A stretch of 64,000 nt of DNA, taken from positions 317,366-381,365 of the forward strand of contig JABGXU010000007.1 of the NCBI GenBank assembly GCA_018675635.1, read 5' to 3'. This DNA is from Gammaproteobacteria bacterium. Its GTDB lineage: Bacteria; Pseudomonadota; Gammaproteobacteria; Poriferisulfidales; GCA-002705445. Position 1 is the first letter of the stretch, and each line of letters starts with the position of its first letter. The notes beneath the pieces are model-generated. The model saw only the letters and a list, made by a program, of their open reading frames with translations, ran no database searches and was not told the DNA's origin. This document shows positions 53,740 to 63,669 of this stretch, piece by piece. The position numbers and the translations under genes are program-made.

Positions 53740-55688
53740 TTTCTGAAATTGGTAATATTTTTCTTAGTATTTCTGCGTCTATTTCCCTATGTTTATTTTC
53801 TTTAATATTCTTTAAAAGATATGTTGATATAAATTTTAGATATACTTTAGGTAAATATTTATCTATTTTTATATTTTTTTTTATTTTTGTTTCTTTTTTG
53901 TTGTTATCTTATGCTTTTCTAGCGGATGATTTTTCATTAAGATATGTAGCAAACAACTCTAATGTTTCACTAGAGAATGTTTATAAGTTTTCTGCTGTTT
54001 GGGGCGCTCATGAAGGTTCAATTTTATTATGGGTTTTAGTACTATCATTATGGAATTTTTTCATTTCAATTTATTCAAAAACTATTCCTAAGTCTATCGT
54101 TGTTGACATGCTTTCTATAATGGGAATTTTATTACTATTTTTTTTATTATTTATTTTATTTACTTCTAATCCTTTTGATAGAATATTTCCAATTCCTTTG
54201 AATGGAAAAGATCTTAATCCGCTTTTACAAGACCCTGGGCTAATAATTCATCCGCCAATGCTTTATATTGGTTATGTTGGAACAAGCGTTCCATTTGTTT
54301 TTGCAGTTGCCATTCTATTAAAAGGTAATATAAATATTAATTGGATTACATGGCTTAGAAAATGGGTTATTGCAACATGGCTATTTTTAACATTTGGAAT
54401 AACTTTAGGTAGTTGGTGGGCATACCATGAACTAGGTTGGGGCGGATGGTGGTTTTGGGATCCAGTAGAAAATGCATCATTTATGCCATGGTTAGCAATA
54501 ACAGCATTGCTTCACTCGTTAATAGTTTCTGAAAAAAGAGGAATCTTTATTAGTTGGAGTATATTACTTTCTATATTGACATTTTCATTAAGTTTATTAG
54601 GAACATTTTTAGTAAGATCGGGAGTATTAGTTTCAGTACACGCCTTTGCAAATGATCCGGAAAGAGGGCTATTTATTTTATTATTTTTAAGTGTAGTAAT
54701 AGGTCTTTCTTTAGGCTTATATTATGTAAAATCACCAAAATTAGTATTTTACAAAAAATATTCCATTACATCAAAAGAATTTATGCTTTTAATGAACAAT
54801 TTATTTTTAACTATTACAACTTTCGCAATTTTATTAGGAACATTGTATCCTTTAATATCAAGCTCATTAAATATAGGAAAAATTTCAGTCGGAGCACCAT
54901 ATTTTAATTTTATATTCTCAGCTCTCATGCTTCCGATAATATTTTTGATGTCACCTGCGATATTCAGTAGTTGGAAAAATACTAGTTATAACAAAATTCA
55001 AAAAAAATTATTTAAAATTTTTTTTTATTCAGTAATCATAAGTTATATTTTTGCAAATATATTTTTTAGTACAAAATTTTTTATAGTTAACATTGCAATA
55101 TTTCTTGCTGTATTTACAGTTTTATCTTCTTTAAAAAGAATTATTGATATATTTAATGCTACGCAGCAAAATTTTTTTATTACAAAAGTTCTTTCAGTTC
55201 CTTCATACGTTTATGCAAATTCACTAGCACATATTGGTATTGGATTTGTGATATTAGGTATAACTTTTAGCACATATTTTTCAACTCAAAATGAGCTTGT
55301 AATGAATTTCGGCGATAAGGTTAATATTAAAAATATTAGCATTAAATTTTCTGGAGTTAAAAATATTGTGTCAAAAAATTATATATCACAAACTGGTATT
55401 TTTGATTATTATGAAGATAAAAATTATGTTTTATCTTTTTTCCCTGAAAAGCGTTCTTATAATATTCAAAAAAACGTAATGACTGAAGCTGCGATAAGCT
55501 CTAATTTATTTAGAGATATTTATATTGCTTTAGGAGATAAATTATCTGAAAATTCATGGGTTGTAAGGATTTATTATAAACCTTTTATTCAACTATTGTG
55601 GTATGGGGCAGCTTTAATGATTTTAGGTGGATTGTTTGGTATATTTGGGAAATATAAATTTTTAAAAAATTTTAGTGATGAATTATAA
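53736..55688 (+). CDS. ccmF: Cytochrome c haem lyase subunit CcmF
   Basis: CcmF attaches haem to apocytochromes together with CcmH. The 650-residue membrane protein has many helices and the WWD domain WGGWWFWDPVENASFMPW. It also shows WGAHEGSILLW and the LIIHPPMLYIGYVG segment of the family. Length matches E. coli CcmF (647). It overlaps ccmE by four bases and the ccmG start by about ten. Confidence 0.96.
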   Translation: MISEIGNIFLSISASISLCLFSLIFFKRYVDINFRYTLGKYLSIFIFFFIFVSFLLLSYAFLADDFSLRYVANNSNVSLENVYKFSAVWGAHEGSILLWVLVLSLWNFFISIYSKTIPKSIVVDMLSIMGILLLFFLLFILFTSNPFDRIFPIPLNGKDLNPLLQDPGLIIHPPMLYIGYVGTSVPFVFAVAILLKGNININWITWLRKWVIATWLFLTFGITLGSWWAYHELGWGGWWFWDPVENASFMPWLAITALLHSLIVSEKRGIFISWSILLSILTFSLSLLGTFLVRSGVLVSVHAFANDPERGLFILLFLSVVIGLSLGLYYVKSPKLVFYKKYSITSKEFMLLMNNLFLTITTFAILLGTLYPLISSSLNIGKISVGAPYFNFIFSALMLPIIFLMSPAIFSSWKNTSYNKIQKKLFKIFFYSVIISYIFANIFFSTKFFIVNIAIFLAVFTVLSSLKRIIDIFNATQQNFFITKVLSVPSYVYANSLAHIGIGFVILGITFSTYFSTQNELVMNFGDKVNIKNISIKFSGVKNIVSKNYISQTGIFDYYEDKNYVLSFFPEKRSYNIQKNVMTEAAISSNLFRDIYIALGDKLSENSWVVRIYYKPFIQLLWYGAALMILGGLFGIFGKYKFLKNFSDEL

Positions 55689-56196
55689 AATTTCCGCTTT
55701 ACCAATATTTATCTTTATAGGTATTTTATATTTTTTATATAACGGACTCTATGAAGATCCAACAGTAATTCCATCTCCATTAATTGGTAAAACTTTGCCT
55801 GTATTTGAATCCACTTCATTAATTAGCAATAAACTTTTAACCAACAAGGATTTCTTAGGGAAAAGTTACTTGCTTAATATTTGGGCAAGTTGGTGTTACG
55901 GATGCAGCTTAGAACATGATAATTTATTGGATATTTATAATAATGATAAAATATTGATTTATGGCTTAAACTATAAAGATGATAAAAAATCTGCATTAGA
56001 TTGGCTAAAAAGAAAAGGCAATCCTTACAGCGATATTATTGTTGATACCAGTGGTGATATAGGTATTAATCTTGGTGTTTATGGTGCCCCTGAAACTTTT
56101 CTTATTAATAGCGATGGATTAATTTTGTTTAAGCATGTTGGTCCAATAAGTACTGGCTTCTATGAAAAAGAAATATTACCGCTCCTATTAAAATGA
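55678..56196 (+). CDS. ccmG: Thiol-disulfide interchange protein CcmG/DsbE
   Basis: CcmG keeps apocytochrome cysteines reduced in the periplasm. The 172-residue protein has an N-terminal membrane anchor and a thioredoxin domain with WASWCYGCS (the family more often has WCxxC with Pro/Thr), YGLNYKDD and GVYGAPETFLI containing the cis-proline. The start could be GTG at 55675 or ATG at 55678; I use ATG. It overlaps both neighbours. Confidence 0.93.
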   Translation: MNYKISALPIFIFIGILYFLYNGLYEDPTVIPSPLIGKTLPVFESTSLISNKLLTNKDFLGKSYLLNIWASWCYGCSLEHDNLLDIYNNDKILIYGLNYKDDKKSALDWLKRKGNPYSDIIVDTSGDIGINLGVYGAPETFLINSDGLILFKHVGPISTGFYEKEILPLLLK

Positions 56197-57104
56197 AAAT
56201 AAATTTTTTTGCTTTAGTTATTTTATTAACGTTATTTACAAAAATTACATATAGTTACGATGCTGACTCATATAATAACATTATAGAAAACTTAAGATGT
56301 TTAGTATGTCAAAATCAGTCTCTAGCTGAGTCTGATTCAAATCTTGCAAAAGATTTAAGAATAAAAATAAAAATTATGCTGAATGAGGGAAAGTCTGCAG
56401 ATTATATATATAAATTTATGTCTGATAGATATACAGATTACGTTTTATATAATCCACCTTTAAAAAAATCAACATGGTTTTTGTGGTACGCACCTTTTGT
56501 TACGCTATTATTGTCTTTACTTTATATTTTATGGATATTTACATACGGTAGAAGGGAATTACCGAAAAATGATAATTTTTTAGACAATAAAAATGATATT
56601 AAATTGACATCTAGTCCTGCTATTGTAAATAAAAGAAAAATTTATATTTTTCTATTAATTTTTGTTCCAATATTATCTCTTTCAATATACTCATACTCTA
56701 GTGAATATATAAGATATAAGATTTCTTATTATTTTTTAGATAAAAGCCCCGTTATTGATGTTACCGTATCAGTTCATGATGATATATTATCTAAAATTAC
56801 TGGTAATGAAATTTTATTTGTTTATGCTAGAAATAGTAATGGAATGAGAATACCCTTAGCTATAGATATTTTTGACGTTATTAAGGGTAAAAAGAACTAT
56901 AATATTAAATTAGACAACACAATGAATATGGTAAAAAATCAAACATTGTCATCCGCTTCAGAAGTTGTAGTTGAAGCTAGAATTACGTTACATAAAAAAG
57001 CTATGACTATGCCAGGTGATTTTATTGGCACATCAGATCCATTAAAACTTAATAATTCAAACTATTTATTACTTAACATTAACTCTTTAGTTGCAGAGGA
57101 ATAA
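56193..57104 (+). CDS. ccmH: CcmH fused to a CcmI C-terminal domain
   Basis: A 303-residue protein in two parts. Residues 1-105 are CcmH: signal peptide, then LRCLVCQNQSLAESDSNLAKDLR with Cys36 and Cys39, and a membrane helix. A second membrane helix (KIYIFLLIFVPILSLSIYSY) leads into a periplasmic domain (ILFVYARNSNGMRIPLAI, SSASEVVVEARI, TMPGDFIGTSD) that looks like the CcmI/CycH C-terminal domain. The TPR part of CcmI is missing, and no separate ccmI is present. It completes the operon and overlaps lolC by one base. Confidence 0.85.
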   Translation: MKINFFALVILLTLFTKITYSYDADSYNNIIENLRCLVCQNQSLAESDSNLAKDLRIKIKIMLNEGKSADYIYKFMSDRYTDYVLYNPPLKKSTWFLWYAPFVTLLLSLLYILWIFTYGRRELPKNDNFLDNKNDIKLTSSPAIVNKRKIYIFLLIFVPILSLSIYSYSSEYIRYKISYYFLDKSPVIDVTVSVHDDILSKITGNEILFVYARNSNGMRIPLAIDIFDVIKGKKNYNIKLDNTMNMVKNQTLSSASEVVVEARITLHKKAMTMPGDFIGTSDPLKLNNSNYLLLNINSLVAEE

Positions 57105-58348
57105 TGAGATTTCTATCTTTTTATATAGCTTATAAGTATTTAAAATCAAAAAAAAGCAGTAGATTTACTTCAATTATATCTAAATCATCTATTGTTGGTA
57201 TAGCATTAGGTATTGCAGCTATTATTGTAGTTATGTCTATTATGAATGGTTTCCATAACGAGATGAGAAATAAAATACTAAGCATGGCATCCCATGTTGT
57301 AGTAACAGAGAGAAATTATTCTTTAGAAAACTGGAGTGAACTAAAAGCTAATATGGACAAAAATAAATTGGTTTCAGGTTCTGCGCCATATGTTGAAGGG
57401 CAGGCAATGATTAGCTATGGAAATAATGTTCATGGTATACAATTAAAAGGAATAATTCCTACTCATGAAAAAAATGTTACAAGCTTAGATGAAAATATCA
57501 TTGAAGGTGAGCTAAATATTATAGGCAGAAAACCGTATCAGATATCAATTGGAAGTAATTTAGCTGAAAAAATGCATTTATCTATTGGTGATAAGATTAC
57601 ATTAGTTATTCCAAGAGCAAATACTACATTGATAGGAATAGTTCCACGACTTAAAAGATTTGAAGTTAGCTCTATATTTCATTTTGGAATGCAACAATAT
57701 GATAAAAATTTAGTTTTTATAGATATGAACGAAGCTCAATTACTGTATGACATGGGCTCTAATGTTTCTGGCTTACGACTAAAATTATTTGATTTATTTA
57801 AGGCGCCAAGTATTTCAAAAATTATTAAAGATTCTTTAGAGTCTGAATATATTGTTATAGATTGGACAATGATGAATAAAAACTTTTTTAAGGCGCTACA
57901 AATGGAAAAAACTATGCTTCTCTTGCTAATGTTATTAATAGTTTTAGTTGCAACATTTAATATAATCTCATCGTTGTTTATGGTTGTTTCTGAAAAAAAA
58001 TCTGATATAGCCATACTAAAGACACTGGGCATGAATTCGACAAGGATAATGTATATTTTTGTATTTCAGGGTACTTTTTTAGGTATTCTCGGTATTGTAT
58101 TTGGCATAATACTAGGTTTAGTAATATCCTTAAATCTCGACTATATTGTAAGTTTTATAGAATATATTTTAGGACATAGCATCTTAGATTCTGATATTTA
58201 TATGATAAGCACGGTCCCAGTTAAAATTGAGATAATAGACATAGTTTATATATCAACTATCTCACTTCTTTTTTCCTTTTTTGCTACTGTATACCCGTCA
58301 ATAAACGCATCTAAAACTATGCCAGCTGAAATACTTAAAGGTAATTAA
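57104..58348 (+). CDS. lolC: Lipoprotein-releasing permease LolC/LolE (LolF-type)
   Basis: The permease extracts lipoproteins from the inner membrane for transfer to LolA. The 414-residue protein has the first helix and IAYKYLKSKKSSRFTSIIS start, a large periplasmic domain, and three C-terminal helices with LIVLVATFNIISSLFMVV, the SDIAILKTLGM motif and PAEILKG. LolD follows two bases later. Only one LolC/E-like gene is present, so a LolF-like homodimer is possible. Confidence 0.9.
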   Translation: MRFLSFYIAYKYLKSKKSSRFTSIISKSSIVGIALGIAAIIVVMSIMNGFHNEMRNKILSMASHVVVTERNYSLENWSELKANMDKNKLVSGSAPYVEGQAMISYGNNVHGIQLKGIIPTHEKNVTSLDENIIEGELNIIGRKPYQISIGSNLAEKMHLSIGDKITLVIPRANTTLIGIVPRLKRFEVSSIFHFGMQQYDKNLVFIDMNEAQLLYDMGSNVSGLRLKLFDLFKAPSISKIIKDSLESEYIVIDWTMMNKNFFKALQMEKTMLLLLMLLIVLVATFNIISSLFMVVSEKKSDIAILKTLGMNSTRIMYIFVFQGTFLGILGIVFGIILGLVISLNLDYIVSFIEYILGHSILDSDIYMISTVPVKIEIIDIVYISTISLLFSFFATVYPSINASKTMPAEILKGN

Positions 58349-58350
58349 TT

Positions 58351-59019
58351 ATGTTAGTGTGCAATAATATTTCCAAGATTTACAAAGATGGTACTACTGA
58401 AGTTAGCGTACTTAGCGAAATAAATTTAAATATAGATTCTGGTGATACTGTTGCTATAGTAGGTTCTTCTGGTAGCGGTAAAAGCACATTACTTCACGTC
58501 TTATCAGGTTTAGAGAATATAACATCAGGAGAAATTTTTATAGATAATATGCTTATCTCTAAACTTAGTGAAAATGATTTATGTAAAATGAGAACTAGTA
58601 AGATAGGATTTATATATCAATTTCATCATCTTATAAAAGAATTAAGTGTTAGAGAAAATATATCATTACCGCTATTAATAAAAAATAACGACAATTCTGA
58701 TATACGAATGGCAGCAGACAATATTATTGATCAAGTTGGATTAAAACATAGGGCAGACTATCAGATTGATAAACTTTCTGGAGGAGAAAGGCAGCGAGTA
58801 GCTATAGCTAGGTCTGTAGTTCATAATCCAAAAATAATATTCGCAGATGAACCTACTGGTAATCTTGATAAAAATAATGCTAAAAACATACTTTCTTTAC
58901 TTAGTGATTTAGTTAATTTTAATAATTCTAGTCTAATTATGGCCACTCATGATCTAGAAATGGCAGCTTTATTAAATAAACGTATGTCAATTGAAAACGG
59001 ATCTATTAACACAATATAG
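58351..59019 (+). CDS. lolD: Lipoprotein-releasing ATPase LolD
   Basis: LolD energises lipoprotein release. The 222-residue ABC protein has Walker A GSSGSGKST, FIYQFHHLIKELSVREN in the Q-loop region, signature LSGGERQRVAIARS, Walker B IIFADEPTGNLD and THDLE. It starts two bases after lolC. No LolE follows; the next gene is on the other strand. Confidence 0.93.
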   Translation: MLVCNNISKIYKDGTTEVSVLSEINLNIDSGDTVAIVGSSGSGKSTLLHVLSGLENITSGEIFIDNMLISKLSENDLCKMRTSKIGFIYQFHHLIKELSVRENISLPLLIKNNDNSDIRMAADNIIDQVGLKHRADYQIDKLSGGERQRVAIARSVVHNPKIIFADEPTGNLDKNNAKNILSLLSDLVNFNNSSLIMATHDLEMAALLNKRMSIENGSINTI

Positions 59020-59024
59020 AAAAA

Positions 59025-59528
59025 TTATTTTTTTCTTTTAGCCCAAATTTTTTTAACGTAGTATCTCCAATATAGTCTAATTAATATATAGCTACACATT
59101 GAACCAATAACTGCGAATATTAAAGAACCTAGTAATAATGGTAGACCCATATGCATTATGTCAGAGATTATGTTTAATCCTTCATTCTTTATTACATGAT
59201 TGCTATCGGCCCTAATAAAATATTTTCCGAATGTATACTCTAAGTAAAGAATTGGAGTAAAAGTTACTGGGTTGCTTATCCATGTTAAAATAAGTGATAA
59301 AGGAAGATTAGCGGCAAATATAATCGCTAAAAACACAGCTACCATCATTTGACCTGGTATCGGAAGGAAGGCACAAAAAGTACCAATTGCAATTCCTCTA
59401 GATACTGATTTTTTGTTTATATGCCATAAATTTGGCTGAAGAACTGCAGGACCAAAAATTTTTAAAATTTTTTGTTCCTTAATGCTGTCTAATTTTGGAA
59501 ATAATCTTTTGATTACATTCTTGGCCAT
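59025..59528 (-). CDS. DUF2062 membrane protein
   Basis: A 167-residue membrane protein of the DUF2062 family, with three to four hydrophobic segments. Family features are RGIAIGTFCAFLPIPGQM near residue 45 and WISNPVTFTPILYLEYTFG in the centre. It lies between lolD and msbA on the opposite strand; that neighbourhood is common in gammaproteobacteria. Function is unknown. The lysine-rich C-terminus faces the cytoplasm by the positive-inside rule. Confidence 0.85.
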   Translation of the reverse strand: MAKNVIKRLFPKLDSIKEQKILKIFGPAVLQPNLWHINKKSVSRGIAIGTFCAFLPIPGQMMVAVFLAIIFAANLPLSLILTWISNPVTFTPILYLEYTFGKYFIRADSNHVIKNEGLNIISDIMHMGLPLLLGSLIFAVIGSMCSYILIRLYWRYYVKKIWAKRKK

Positions 59529-59575
59529 TTCTGTAAAATAAGTAATTTACTGTATTAAGGGAAGTATATAAGATT

Positions 59576-61324
59576 TTGAAACAAAGTACTCAAAAAAATG
59601 GCTGGGCAATATATAAAAGACTCGTAAAAATTGCATTAAAAAATAACTCAGGGCCTATAACTATAGCAATTACTGGTATGATCATTACCGCAGTTAGCGA
59701 TCCTGCATTATCTGCAATAATGAAGCCAATATTAGATGGCGGTTTTATCGAGCGAGATCAAAATGTTATTAACTTATTGCCTTTAGGCTTATTTTTAATT
59801 TTTTTCTTAAGATCAGTTGGAATATTTTTAACAATATATTATATGGCAAAAGTTGGCAGATCTTTAGTTTTTAGATTGCGTGAAATGATGTTTAAAAAAT
59901 TACTTGTATTGCCAGTAGCATTTTATGATAAATCTTCTTCGGGAGATTTAATGTCAAGAATATCTCATAATGTTGAATTATTGTCATCAGTCGCAGCAAG
60001 AAGTTTAATAATTTTAATTAGAGATACGTTGACAATAATTGGACTACTTATATGGATGATATATTTAAGCTGGGAATTAACCTTATTTTTTGTTTTAGCA
60101 GCACCGTTTATAGTAATTCTAGTAAGTTCTTTAAATAAAAGATTTAGACAGCTAACTCATGATGCTCAGGATTCCATTGGAAGTATAATTCATGTTGCTC
60201 AAGAAGTAATTCAGGGAAATAAAATAGTTAAAATTTTTAAAGGTTATAGTAAAGAAATTGATAGGTTTTATGACACAAATAATAAAAATAAATCAAGTCA
60301 TATGAAACTAGCCTATACTGAAAGTATTAATAGCGCAGTAATAATGTTAATTGTAGGGTCGTCATTATCTGGAATAATTTTAATTTCTACCTTTGATTTT
60401 ATATTAGAAACAATTACAGTCGGATCATTTGTATCATTCATGTTTGCTATGTTTATGATATTGGGCCCAGCAAGAGGTCTAGCAAGTGTTAATGCAAGAC
60501 TACAACAAGGTATAGCAGCAGGTGAAAATGTATTTGAACTTATAGATGAGGATGCAGAAATAGATAATGGAGAAATTACAGATGTTGATATTAATAAGGA
60601 TATTATTTTTAAAAATATATCTTTTAAATATGAAAACTCTGATAGTTTGGTTTTAGATAATATAAATCTTATAATAAAACCAGGTGAATTTTTAGCATTA
60701 GTAGGTATGTCAGGTTGCGGAAAATCAACTTTAGTAAACTTACTTCCACGCTTATATAATCCAAATAAAGGGTTAATTAAAATTAATGACGTTGATATAA
60801 ATAGTTTAAAATTAGATACATTAAGAAAAAATATAAGTTATGTTGGGCAAGATACAATTCTTTTTAATGATACAGTAAAGAATAACATCATTTATGGTCA
60901 GGATAACGTAAGTGACAAAGATGCGTTAGAAGCATTAAAAAAATCATATGCTTTAAATTTTGTTATGGAAATGCCAAATGGTTTAAATACTATTATTGGC
61001 GAAAATGGTGTTCTTTTATCAGGTGGTCAACGCCAAAGGCTAGCAATTGCGAGGTCATTTTTAAAAAACTCACAAGTATTAATTTTTGATGAAGCAACAT
61101 CATCTTTAGATTCAGTGTCTGAAAAATATATTCAAAAAGCCCTAGACGAACTAAAAGACGGAAAAACCACTATTGTTATAGCTCATAGGCTGTCTACTGT
61201 AGAAAATGCTAATAAAATTATAGTTATGGATAACGGAAGAATAGTTGAATCTGGGACACATAAAGAACTATTAGAAAAGAAAAATTATTATTATAAATTA
61301 TATAACTCACAATTATTTAAATAG
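59576..61324 (+). CDS. msbA: Lipid A flippase MsbA
   Basis: MsbA flips core-lipid A across the inner membrane. The 582-residue half-transporter (E. coli 582) has six membrane helices and an ABC domain with Walker A GMSGCGKST, LSGGQRQRLAIARSF, Walker B VLIFDEATSSLD and IAHRLST. It starts with TTG at 59576. Adjacent lpxK, one base overlap at the TAG/GTG junction, supports msbA over other ABC exporters. Confidence 0.93.
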   Translation: MKQSTQKNGWAIYKRLVKIALKNNSGPITIAITGMIITAVSDPALSAIMKPILDGGFIERDQNVINLLPLGLFLIFFLRSVGIFLTIYYMAKVGRSLVFRLREMMFKKLLVLPVAFYDKSSSGDLMSRISHNVELLSSVAARSLIILIRDTLTIIGLLIWMIYLSWELTLFFVLAAPFIVILVSSLNKRFRQLTHDAQDSIGSIIHVAQEVIQGNKIVKIFKGYSKEIDRFYDTNNKNKSSHMKLAYTESINSAVIMLIVGSSLSGIILISTFDFILETITVGSFVSFMFAMFMILGPARGLASVNARLQQGIAAGENVFELIDEDAEIDNGEITDVDINKDIIFKNISFKYENSDSLVLDNINLIIKPGEFLALVGMSGCGKSTLVNLLPRLYNPNKGLIKINDVDINSLKLDTLRKNISYVGQDTILFNDTVKNNIIYGQDNVSDKDALEALKKSYALNFVMEMPNGLNTIIGENGVLLSGGQRQRLAIARSFLKNSQVLIFDEATSSLDSVSEKYIQKALDELKDGKTTIVIAHRLSTVENANKIIVMDNGRIVESGTHKELLEKKNYYYKLYNSQLFK

Positions 61325-62331
61325 TGTTTAATACATCAAAATTAAGAATGCTTAATAAGCTTTATCTATATTCATTAGATAAAATTTATTTATTAAATAT
61401 TATTTTAATTCCAGTTTCATTTTTGTATGTAATTATTAATTTAATTAAAAAAAATTTTTATAAAAATACCACAGGCAATAGCACTCCAGTTATTGTGGTT
61501 GGTAATTTGACAGTTGGTGGAACAGGAAAAACTTCATTAGTTATATGGTTAGCAAATTATTTATCAAAATTAAATTACAAGGTTGGAATAATTTCAGGCG
61601 GTTATAAGACACTTAATCCAAATAAGCTTGAGAGAGTTAATGATAAATCCTATGCTTTTGAGGTAGGTGATGAAGCATTATTAATTTATAAAAAAACAAA
61701 ATGTATAGTGGCTAAATGCAAAAATAGAAAAATAGCTTATGAAGATTTGAATATTAATTGTAATCATAAGTTAGATATAATAATTTCTGACGATGGTTTA
61801 CATCACTATAACTTAAATAGGGATCTTGATATTGTAATATTAAAAGAAGAAAAACCTTTTGGAAATAAATTACCTGTTCCAGCAGGCCCATTGCGTGAAA
61901 TTTTTTTTAATTTAAATAATTTTGATAATATTATTTATAATAAAAACATTAATTCTTCTTTAAGGGGTTTTTATTATAATAACTCTACTTTAGTATCAGC
62001 ATATCCTGATGAAAAATCTTATAAAATTACAGATTTTAAAAATAAATCTGTACATTTAGTTACTTCAGTCGCTAATCCAGATTTATTAATTAATGTATTA
62101 AAAAAATATAATATAGATGTAATTAGTCATATATATCCTGATCATTATCATTTTATGCCTGAAAATTTTATTTTTAATGATGAATTGGATATTTTTATGA
62201 CTGAAAAGGACTATGTTAAAGTTGATTCATTTAGAATTGTTAGAGCCTATTATTTCCCTACAGATATTGTTGTTGATAATGATATTAAAATAATGTTGAA
62301 TGATAAGATATCTAAATTATTAGAGGTATAA
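61324..62331 (+). CDS. lpxK: Tetraacyldisaccharide 4'-kinase LpxK
   Basis: LpxK phosphorylates the lipid A precursor disaccharide. The 335-residue protein has an N-terminal membrane-associated stretch, P-loop [27 protein letters not shown] and [18 protein letters not shown] with the DDG of the family. The GTG at 61324 overlaps the msbA stop; the ATG at 61348 is a possible later start. Trm112-like ycaR follows after two bases. Confidence 0.93.
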   Translation: MFNTSKLRMLNKLYLYSLDKIYLLNIILIPVSFLYVIINLIKKNFYKNTTGNSTPVIVVGNLTVGGTGKTSLVIWLANYLSKLNYKVGIISGGYKTLNPNKLERVNDKSYAFEVGDEALLIYKKTKCIVAKCKNRKIAYEDLNINCNHKLDIIISDDGLHHYNLNRDLDIVILKEEKPFGNKLPVPAGPLREIFFNLNNFDNIIYNKNINSSLRGFYYNNSTLVSAYPDEKSYKITDFKNKSVHLVTSVANPDLLINVLKKYNIDVISHIYPDHYHFMPENFIFNDELDIFMTEKDYVKVDSFRIVRAYYFPTDIVVDNDIKIMLNDKISKLLEV

Positions 62332-62333
62332 AA

Positions 62334-62540
62334 TTGATAAATAAAAATCTTTTAAGTATTCTTGTTTGCCCTGTTACAAAAAGTGAGCTTTATTATAATA
62401 AAGAGTCCCAAGAACTAATTTCTTTGCCTGCTAGATTAGCATACCCTATAAAAGATGATATTCCTGTCATGCTTGAATCTGAAGCTAGAGATTTAGAACC
62501 TGACGAATATGATAAATTTAAATCTAAATTTCTTAAGTAA
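62334..62540 (+). CDS. ycaR: Trm112-like protein YcaR
   Basis: A 68-residue protein starting with TTG, of the YcaR/UPF0434 family that adopts the Trm112 zinc-ribbon-like fold. [16 protein letters not shown] and [19 protein letters not shown] are the signature. Only one cysteine of the usual zinc set is left, as in many bacterial members. Its place between lpxK and kdsB is the same as in E. coli. Confidence 0.92.
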   Translation: MINKNLLSILVCPVTKSELYYNKESQELISLPARLAYPIKDDIPVMLESEARDLEPDEYDKFKSKFLK

Positions 62541-62551
62541 GAGAAAAATTT

Positions 62552-63256
62552 ATGAAATTTTATGTTGTAATACCTGCTCGCTATGATTCATCACGATTTC
62601 CAGGAAAGGTTTTAAGTCTCATACATGGAAAAACAATGCTTCAGCATGTTTATGATAACGCTAAAAAATCACAAGCAACCGAAGTATTTATTGCTACAGA
62701 CAGCGACATTGTTATGAAAAGCGCAAAAAGTTTTACTGACAATGTGCTATTAACATCAAAAAATAATAAAAATGGAACGGAAAGAGTCGCTGAAGTATCA
62801 AAATCTTTTAATTGGCCTGAAGATACATTGGTTATTAATTTGCAGGCTGATATGCCTGAACTAAGATGTGAAAATATAGATTTTTTAGCTAAAAGTGTTG
62901 ATAAGACAGCTAATATAACGACATTGTACTATCCTTTAACTAGTTCAAAGCTTTTGTTAGATAAAAATACAGTTAAAATACATATATATAAGGAAAATAT
63001 ATCCTTTTGTAGAGAAATAAAAAGTAAAAAAGATGGTGATATATACAAGCATATTGGTATATACGCTTATTATGCAAAAGATTTATATTTATATAAAACT
63101 TATACCCAATCTGAAAATGAACTAACTTTAAGTCTTGAACAGTATCGATTTATAGATAATAAGCATAAAATATCAGCATATTGTGCTGTTAGTAACCCAG
63201 GACATAGTGTAGATACAATTGATAATCTTAATAAGATAAAGGATATAAATAATTGA
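62552..63256 (+). CDS. kdsB: CMP-KDO synthetase (3-deoxy-manno-octulosonate cytidylyltransferase)
   Basis: KdsB activates KDO with CTP for lipopolysaccharide core synthesis. The 234-residue protein has VIPARYDSSRFPGKVL, the TDSDIV block, NKNGTERVAEV and VINLQADMPEL, followed by KHIGIYAYYAKDL and LEQYRFIDN. It is a little shorter than E. coli KdsB (248). With msbA, lpxK and ycaR it forms a lipid A/LPS operon and overlaps the next gene by four bases. Confidence 0.94.
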   Translation: MKFYVVIPARYDSSRFPGKVLSLIHGKTMLQHVYDNAKKSQATEVFIATDSDIVMKSAKSFTDNVLLTSKNNKNGTERVAEVSKSFNWPEDTLVINLQADMPELRCENIDFLAKSVDKTANITTLYYPLTSSKLLLDKNTVKIHIYKENISFCREIKSKKDGDIYKHIGIYAYYAKDLYLYKTYTQSENELTLSLEQYRFIDNKHKISAYCAVSNPGHSVDTIDNLNKIKDINN

Positions 63257-63630
63257 AAAATAATAAAAAAGCATTATTAATTATTGCTCATGGAAGTAGA
63301 AAGAAAGTTTCTAACATAGAGATTCATCAGTTAGCTAGTAAAATCTCTAGAGAATCCTCAAGTTTTGATTTTGTTAAAGCTTGTTTTTTAGAAATTGCTG
63401 AACCGTTAATTCCAGGTGGTATATCGTACTGTATTAAAGAAGGGGCCTCAGAAATTTTAGTTTTGCCATATTTTTTAGCTGCAGGTAGACATGTAATTGA
63501 AGATATTCCTGGAATAATCGATGATGAGCAAAAAAAATATCCCAATGTTGCAATTAAATCCTTACCATATTTTGGCTCAAGCTCAGTCATTGTTGACATA
63601 GTTAAGACTCTAGCGGAAAATGACGCTTAA
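63253..63630 (+). CDS. Short CbiX/SirB-type chelatase-like protein
   Basis: A 125-residue protein starting with TTG at 63253, with the CbiX features LLIIAHGSRKKVSN and LVLPYFLAAGRHVIEDIPGII. The length is that of the small, single-domain CbiX form that works as a dimer. It would insert Co2+ or Fe2+ into sirohydrochlorin, for cobalamin or sirohaem. No other tetrapyrrole gene is adjacent, so the metal cannot be named. It overlaps kdsB by four bases. Confidence 0.85.
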   Translation: MKNNKKALLIIAHGSRKKVSNIEIHQLASKISRESSSFDFVKACFLEIAEPLIPGGISYCIKEGASEILVLPYFLAAGRHVIEDIPGIIDDEQKKYPNVAIKSLPYFGSSSVIVDIVKTLAENDA

Positions 63631-63669
63631 TCAAATTAATTAATATATTACATGGAGTAAGGAGATAAG

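Noticed and set aside
63631..63669. Glycine or purine riboswitch ahead of glyA
   Set aside because: The gap is only 39 bases and contains just an AT-rich stretch and the ribosome site.
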